Source: Aeromonas salmonicida subsp. salmonicida | GTDB taxonomy: Bacteria > Pseudomonadota > Gammaproteobacteria > Enterobacterales > Aeromonadaceae | Length of the DNA stretch: 64,000 nucleotides | NCBI RefSeq assembly: GCF_001643305.1 | Contig: NZ_LSGW01000118.1 | Span: 1 to 64,000 of the forward strand | Reading direction: 5' to 3' | Shown here: positions 59,311-64,000 of the stretch, piece by piece | Numbering within the stretch: the stretch's first letter is position 1 | Layout of the letters: the number at the start of each line of letters is the position of its first letter | Program-made: the position numbers and the translations under genes | The notes under the pieces: model-generated | The model's input: only the letters and a program-made list of their open reading frames with translations | Told to the model about the DNA's origin: nothing | The model's database searches: none

Positions 59311-60128
59311 AGAGTCCCCAGATTTCGTTTCAGCTCTCTCAATACCTGTTTAGTTCCTGGGCGGATTCCTCGCCACACGGTGAATGCCTCCGCCGCCTGT
59401 TCAACCAGCATACCCAGCCCATCCATAGCCTGACGGGCACCGTACTGTTTGGCCCAGCTGATGAAAGGGGTATCCATGGATCCATACATCATGTCGTAGA
59501 TGGCAATATCCGCGTGGATCAGTGCAGGGGAGAGGGGCGGCAGCTCCCCTTGCAGGCTGGCGGAGGTGGAGTTGATGATGAGATCAAACGTCCCGCCCAG
59601 TTGCTCGTAGGTCAGAGCTGTCACCACCCCCAGATCATGAAACTCGGCCGCCAGTTGCTGCGCTTTTGCGTGCGTTCGGTTGGCAATCACCAGTTCTGTC
59701 GGATGCTCGGCCAGCAGCGGAGCCAAAGCACCACGGGCGGCTCCCCCGGCCCCCAGCAGCAAGATCCGGCTCCCGGCCAAGGCCACACCATGAGACTTCA
59801 GGTCCGCCACCAGACCAGCACCATCGGTATTGTCTCCCAGCAGTACACCGTCATCGGTCAGCTTGATGGTGTTGACGGCACCCGCCCGTTTGGCTCGGGG
59901 GCTCAAACTGTCAACCAACGCAAACGCCTGCTCCTTGAACGGTACTGTGACATTGCACCCTTTGCCTCCTTGCGCAAAGAAGGCCCGCAGGGTCGTAGCA
60001 AACTCGTCGACGGCAGGTTCAGCCAGACCATACTCCAGCTCTTGCTGAGTTTGTCTGGCAAACAGGGTATGAATGAAGGGGGACTTGCTGTGGCGCACCG
60101 GGTGGCCAAAAACCAGATAACGATCCAT
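59307..60128 (-). CDS. aroE: Shikimate dehydrogenase
   Basis: 273 residues (E. coli 272). Reduces 3-dehydroshikimate with NADPH in the aromatic pathway. N-terminal [14 protein letters not shown] binds substrate, the catalytic Lys is in [10 protein letters not shown], and [12 protein letters not shown] is the NADPH-binding loop. Start is the ATG at 60126-60128, one codon after a TTG. First gene of aroE-yrdB. Confidence 0.96.
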   Translation of the reverse strand: MDRYLVFGHPVRHSKSPFIHTLFARQTQQELEYGLAEPAVDEFATTLRAFFAQGGKGCNVTVPFKEQAFALVDSLSPRAKRAGAVNTIKLTDDGVLLGDNTDGAGLVADLKSHGVALAGSRILLLGAGGAARGALAPLLAEHPTELVIANRTHAKAQQLAAEFHDLGVVTALTYEQLGGTFDLIINSTSASLQGELPPLSPALIHADIAIYDMMYGSMDTPFISWAKQYGARQAMDGLGMLVEQAAEAFTVWRGIRPGTKQVLRELKRNLGTL

Positions 60129-60203
60129 CAAAGAGTTCCATCAGAGGGCAATATTCCGATTTAACGGGTTTTCGCACTCAGGAACAAGCCGAATATCGGC
60201 CAA

Positions 60204-60227
60204 TAAAAAGGGGCCGTCATGGCCCCT
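60204..60227 (-). terminator. Terminator after hemF
   Basis: Stem aggggcc / ggcccct with loop gtcat and a minus-strand T tract, just 4 bp after the hemF stop. Confidence 0.83.
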
Positions 60228-60231
60228 CGGG

Positions 60232-61221
<990 letters not shown>

Positions 61222-61246
61222 TTACTGCAAAAAAGAGTCTATCCGC

Positions 61247-61807
61247 TCAGGAGGGACGAATGACGGCGCCGGTACGGGCGTCCTTGATCTCGGATGGGTT
61301 AGCTTGCCCACCCACTTCACCGGGCAGGATATAGGCAAGCTTGCTTGCCAGCAGCTCACCGATATCGGTGACCCGACGGGCGGGCTCTTCACCGGTCAGG
61401 TTGGCGCTGGTAGAAACCAGGGGCTTGCCGAAGGCGCGGCACAAGGCCTGCACCTGTGGGTGTGCGGTGACTCGCACAGCCAGCGTATCAAACTGGCCGG
61501 TGAGCCAGGTGGGTGTCGTGGCGCGAGCCGGCATGATCCAGGTGAAGGGACCGGGCCAACTGGCTTCAACCCGAGCCAGCTGCTCACCGCTAAGCTGGCT
61601 CAGATCGATATAATCCTGCAACTGCACCAGATCGGCGGCAATCAGGATCAGGCCCTTCTCCACCGGACGCTGCTTGATGGCCAGCAGGCGCTGCACCGCC
61701 AGCTCGGAGTCAGGATCACACCCCAGACCAAACACGGCCTCGGTTGCATACGCGATCACCCCTTCGCCGTGAAGGGCGGCAACCGCTTGTTCAAATTCAG
61801 TAGACAT
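61247..61807 (-). CDS. tsaC: L-threonylcarbamoyladenylate synthase TsaC
   Basis: 186 residues, YrdC-type, makes threonylcarbamoyl-AMP for t6A37 of tRNA. Conserved [30 protein letters not shown] and [15 protein letters not shown]. It lacks the Sua5 C-terminal domain, as expected. The ATG at 61805-61807 starts [17 protein letters not shown]. Downstream of purE, from which a partial 3' duplicate separates it. Confidence 0.95.
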   Translation of the reverse strand: MSTEFEQAVAALHGEGVIAYATEAVFGLGCDPDSELAVQRLLAIKQRPVEKGLILIAADLVQLQDYIDLSQLSGEQLARVEASWPGPFTWIMPARATTPTWLTGQFDTLAVRVTAHPQVQALCRAFGKPLVSTSANLTGEEPARRVTDIGELLASKLAYILPGEVGGQANPSEIKDARTGAVIRPS

Positions 61808-61826
61808 AGGAAAAATGCGGCAGCCT

Positions 61827-61933
61827 GGCTGCCACCTCATTACTTGGTTGAGTTAAGCCTGCAAGGCGACAACCGCACCATATACAGCGGGCTGTCACCT
61901 CATCACTTACTTGAGTTGGGCCTGCAGGGCGGC
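61827..61933 (-). repeat. Duplicated purE 3' end
   Basis: 44-bp segments at 61827-61870 and 61890-61933 match at 36 of 44 positions, offset 63 bp. The upstream one (on the minus strand) contains the last codons and stop of purE; the other is a diverged copy without a reading role. Confidence 0.75.
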
Positions 61934-62410
61934 ATCCTTGGCCATCACCTCTTCGGCATTCTTCTGGCGTTCGGCACGTACTTTGGCTGCCAGTTCATCA
62001 TCAGCCACCGCCAGCATCTGGGCTGCCAGGTAACCTGCGTTCTTGGCACCGGCCTTGCCGATCGCCACGGTTGCCACTGGCACGCCACCCGGCATCTGCA
62101 CGGTGGAGAGCAGTGCATCCAGCCCCTTGAGCGGACCACCGTCGATGGGCACCCCGATCACGGGACGGGTGGTGATGCCGGCAACGGCACCCGCCAGGTG
62201 AGCCGCCAAACCGGCAGCACAGATAAAGACCTTGCAACCACGGGACTCGGCATCGGTCACATACTGATGGGTCGCAGCCGGAGTACGGTGCGCAGAGGTT
62301 ACTTTCACTTCCACTGCGATATCAAACGACTTGAGGATCTCAAGGGTGGATTGCATCACGGGAAAATCAGAGTCAGAGCCCATCAATACGGCAACAAAAG
62401 GTTTATTCAT
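61907..62410 (-). CDS. purE: N5-carboxyaminoimidazole ribonucleotide mutase
   Basis: 167 residues (E. coli 169). Purine synthesis: converts N5-CAIR to CAIR. Signature [19 protein letters not shown] and [13 protein letters not shown], plus GGAAHLAG-like [10 protein letters not shown]. No purK follows; in E. coli purE and purK are adjacent. It lies between yrdD and tsaC. Confidence 0.96.
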   Translation of the reverse strand: MNKPFVAVLMGSDSDFPVMQSTLEILKSFDIAVEVKVTSAHRTPAATHQYVTDAESRGCKVFICAAGLAAHLAGAVAGITTRPVIGVPIDGGPLKGLDALLSTVQMPGGVPVATVAIGKAGAKNAGYLAAQMLAVADDELAAKVRAERQKNAEEVMAKDAALQAQLK

Positions 62411-62484
62411 GGTGGGAATTTCCTTACTCCAAGTGGGGGGTTGAAGTGCGCCGAAAACGTTTCAATTTGGTTACGGCGGCGGGA

Positions 62485-63042
62485 TTATACCTGCTCACTT
62501 TGATGGCCGCATTTCTTTTGCGGACAGATCCACTTCAGATTTCCCCTCACTTTTTTCTCCACCATGATGCCCCAGCCACATTCGGGACAAGGCATGGGGA
62601 TCGGCTTGTCATTCACCACATATTTACAATGGGGATACCCATCACAGGAGTAAAACTGCTTGCCGTAACGGGAGGTACGGCTCACCAGATGACCCTTGCC
62701 ACACTCGGGGCAGAGGATCTGGGTATCATCGCTCTCCTGCAGAGACTCAATATGCTGACAGGCCGGATACTGGGTACACCCTACAAACAAGCCGTAACGA
62801 CCCTTCTTGATTGCCAGCGGCTGGCCACAATCCGGGCAAGCTGACCCCTCAAGTACTTTCTCGATGTCACGACCGGACGGTGTCAGAGAACGGATGTAAT
62901 CACAGGAGGGGTAGGCGGAGCAGCCAAGAAAAGGGCCATGCTTGCCCTGGCGGATCACCAGCTCGGCACCACACTGCGGGCACGGCTCTCGCTCGAACCC
63001 ATGCTCGTGAGCAGAAAAGAGATGATGATCGATTTTTGACAT
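62485..63042 (-). CDS. yrdD: Topoisomerase-type zinc-finger protein (YrdD)
   Basis: 185 residues made of four C4-type zinc ribbons (CPQCG, CPDCG, CPECG, CPECG, each with a second cysteine pair such as GCSAYPSCDY and GCTQYPACQH). These match the C-terminal zinc domains of topoisomerase I without the enzyme. Probably binds single-stranded DNA or RNA; role unknown. In E. coli it lies between smg and tsaC, as here apart from purE. Confidence 0.92.
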   Translation of the reverse strand: MSKIDHHLFSAHEHGFEREPCPQCGAELVIRQGKHGPFLGCSAYPSCDYIRSLTPSGRDIEKVLEGSACPDCGQPLAIKKGRYGLFVGCTQYPACQHIESLQESDDTQILCPECGKGHLVSRTSRYGKQFYSCDGYPHCKYVVNDKPIPMPCPECGWGIMVEKKVRGNLKWICPQKKCGHQSEQV

Positions 63043-63097
63043 GTGCCGCGCCTTGAAATTCAGATGGCCTGAATTCTACCAGCGCGACACCAGACTG

Positions 63098-63571
63098 TCA
63101 GTGAATGACGCCGTCGGACTCATCAAACACCAGCTCTTCCATCTGCTGGTAGGCATTTTCACTGCCCGGCACATTGAACAGCACCATCATGACAACCCAC
63201 TTCAGGTCATCCAGCTCGATATCCGGTTTATCCAGCTCGAGCAGTCGCTCGATACAGATTTCGCGGGTTTCGGCATTCAGCACCTGGGCTTGTTCCAGAA
63301 AGAGCAGAAAGCCGCGGCACTCGGTACCAAGGCGGGCCAGCTCCTGCGGGGCATAGATACGCATCGAGCCTTGCGCGCTGGCGGCGACATACACCTCCCG
63401 CTCGCTATCATGCAGATTGGCCAGCCTTTCCAGCCAGTTGAGCGCCTTCTCGATCTCGTCCTTGTCGAAACCGGCCCGGCTCAGTTCGTCGGTGAGTTCA
63501 TTTTGTTCGACCATCACATCTGCATCGCTGTGGATGTAGGTCTCGAAAAGGTACATCAGTACATCAAACAT
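63098..63571 (-). CDS. smg: Smg protein (DUF494)
   Basis: 157 residues, start MFDVLMYLFETYIHSDAD, acidic, no membrane helix. DUF494 family; function unclear. It overlaps dprA by 8 bp, so they are linked in expression. The start at 63569-63571 is the conserved one; ten upstream codons are inside dprA. Confidence 0.93.
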   Translation of the reverse strand: MFDVLMYLFETYIHSDADVMVEQNELTDELSRAGFDKDEIEKALNWLERLANLHDSEREVYVAASAQGSMRIYAPQELARLGTECRGFLLFLEQAQVLNAETREICIERLLELDKPDIELDDLKWVVMMVLFNVPGSENAYQQMEELVFDESDGVIH

Positions 63572-64000
63572 GATTCGCCCTCCTCGCTCTGACGTATCCA
63601 CCGGCTACCGCTATCACTGCGCCTGCCAGTTCCAGCTCTACCAACCTGCCCAATACCACTTCGACAGGAAGCTGGGACCGTTCGGCGACGGTATCCACGC
63701 TCGTGGTCTCATAATCTACGTTATCCAACAAATCGGCATAAGGCAATTCGCTATTATGCTCTTGCTCAAGCAATCCAGCCTCTTTGCGCACCAGACTGAC
63801 CAATCCGGGAAGCTCTTCCACTATATCGGCCGCACTCAACACAAGTTTGGCCCCCTGCTGGATTAATTTATTGCAACCCAGAGCCTGCCCATTTTGTGGC
63901 GCTCCCGGCACGGCAAACACTTCGCGCCCCTGTTCCAGTGCGTAACGCGCCGTGATGAGTGACCCGCTCTGCTCGGCAGCCTCCACCACCAGGGTACCCA
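63564..64000 (-). CDS. dprA: DNA-processing protein DprA (partial)
   Basis: C-terminal part only; the gene runs off the window at 64000. Visible: VVEAAEQSGSLITARYALEQ and REVFAVPGAPQNGQALGCN, typical of the Rossmann-fold DprA core, and a C-terminal winged-helix-like part (DTVAERSQLPVEVVLGRLVELELAG). DprA loads RecA on incoming single-stranded DNA in transformation. Confidence 0.94.
   Translation of the reverse strand, partial: GTLVVEAAEQSGSLITARYALEQGREVFAVPGAPQNGQALGCNKLIQQGAKLVLSAADIVEELPGLVSLVRKEAGLLEQEHNSELPYADLLDNVDYETTSVDTVAERSQLPVEVVLGRLVELELAGAVIAVAGGYVRARRANHV

Overview
The window looks like a chromosomal core segment of a gammaproteobacterium, most probably Aeromonas. I infer this from the moderately high G+C, protein sequences close to but distinct from Escherichia coli, and gene order that mixes enterobacterial and Vibrio-like arrangements. 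I see no transposase, integrase, phage gene, CRISPR array, rRNA or tRNA. Nearly all of it is housekeeping DNA, so the interest lies in RNA genes, control sites and small rearrangements.

Layout. 1-13,900: the S10, spc and alpha ribosomal protein operons, all on the minus strand (rpsJ down to rplQ), with secY and rpoA. The S10 promoter and leader, the S10/spc terminator and spc -10 box, the alpha promoter and leader, and the final terminator are all visible. 14,000-20,400: an EamA-type transporter, ompR-envZ, greB and tex. 20,400-25,800: a small unknown protein, a SprA-type protein paired with a flagellar-rod-tail-like small protein, then bioH, comF/gntX, nfuA, gpsA and secB. 25,850-29,560: a rhodanese (yibN type), gpmM and envC. 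29,730-36,170: a chromosomal Qnr-type pentapeptide protein divergent from gntR, then eda, edd, gntK and gntT, a complete gluconate/Entner-Doudoroff locus with GntR-type operators. 36,300-45,400: pssA, recG, an AsmA-like protein, a yiiD-type acetyltransferase/thioesterase fusion with a partial duplication of its own start, a methyltransferase-fold protein, a frameshifted dtd and yihY. 45,500-52,340: typA, glnA, a DUF4124 protein, glnL and glnG, with NtrC sites and a sigma-54 promoter. 52,400-58,240: add, hemN, a DUF2489 protein, yihI, a CsrB/CsrC-type sRNA, cytochrome c4 and engB. 58,240-64,000: the Spot 42 RNA gene, yrdB, aroE, hemF, tsaC, purE, yrdD, smg and the 3' part of dprA.

How the parts work together. 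The gluconate genes form one regulon: GntR-type palindromes sit in front of gntR and between gntK and gntT, and the qnr-like gene shares the gntR intergenic region. The nitrogen genes form a classical Ntr circuit with an enhancer and sigma-54 promoter at glnA and an NtrC palindrome at glnL. Two global riboregulators lie within 2.6 kb of each other on the minus strand: a CsrC-like sponge with 14 GGA triplets (56210-56557) and Spot 42 (58722-58825). The csrC-like gene lies in the yihI-engB interval and spf is convergent with engB, as in E. coli, but polA is not next to spf here; the aroE block is instead.

Points most worth following: the csrC-like RNA (not an open reading frame and easily missed), spf at a synteny junction, the Qnr homologue beside a GntR operator, the duplicated yiiD start that leaves a 44-codon upstream frame ending inside yiiD, the dtd frameshift, and a diverged duplication of the 3' end of purE.
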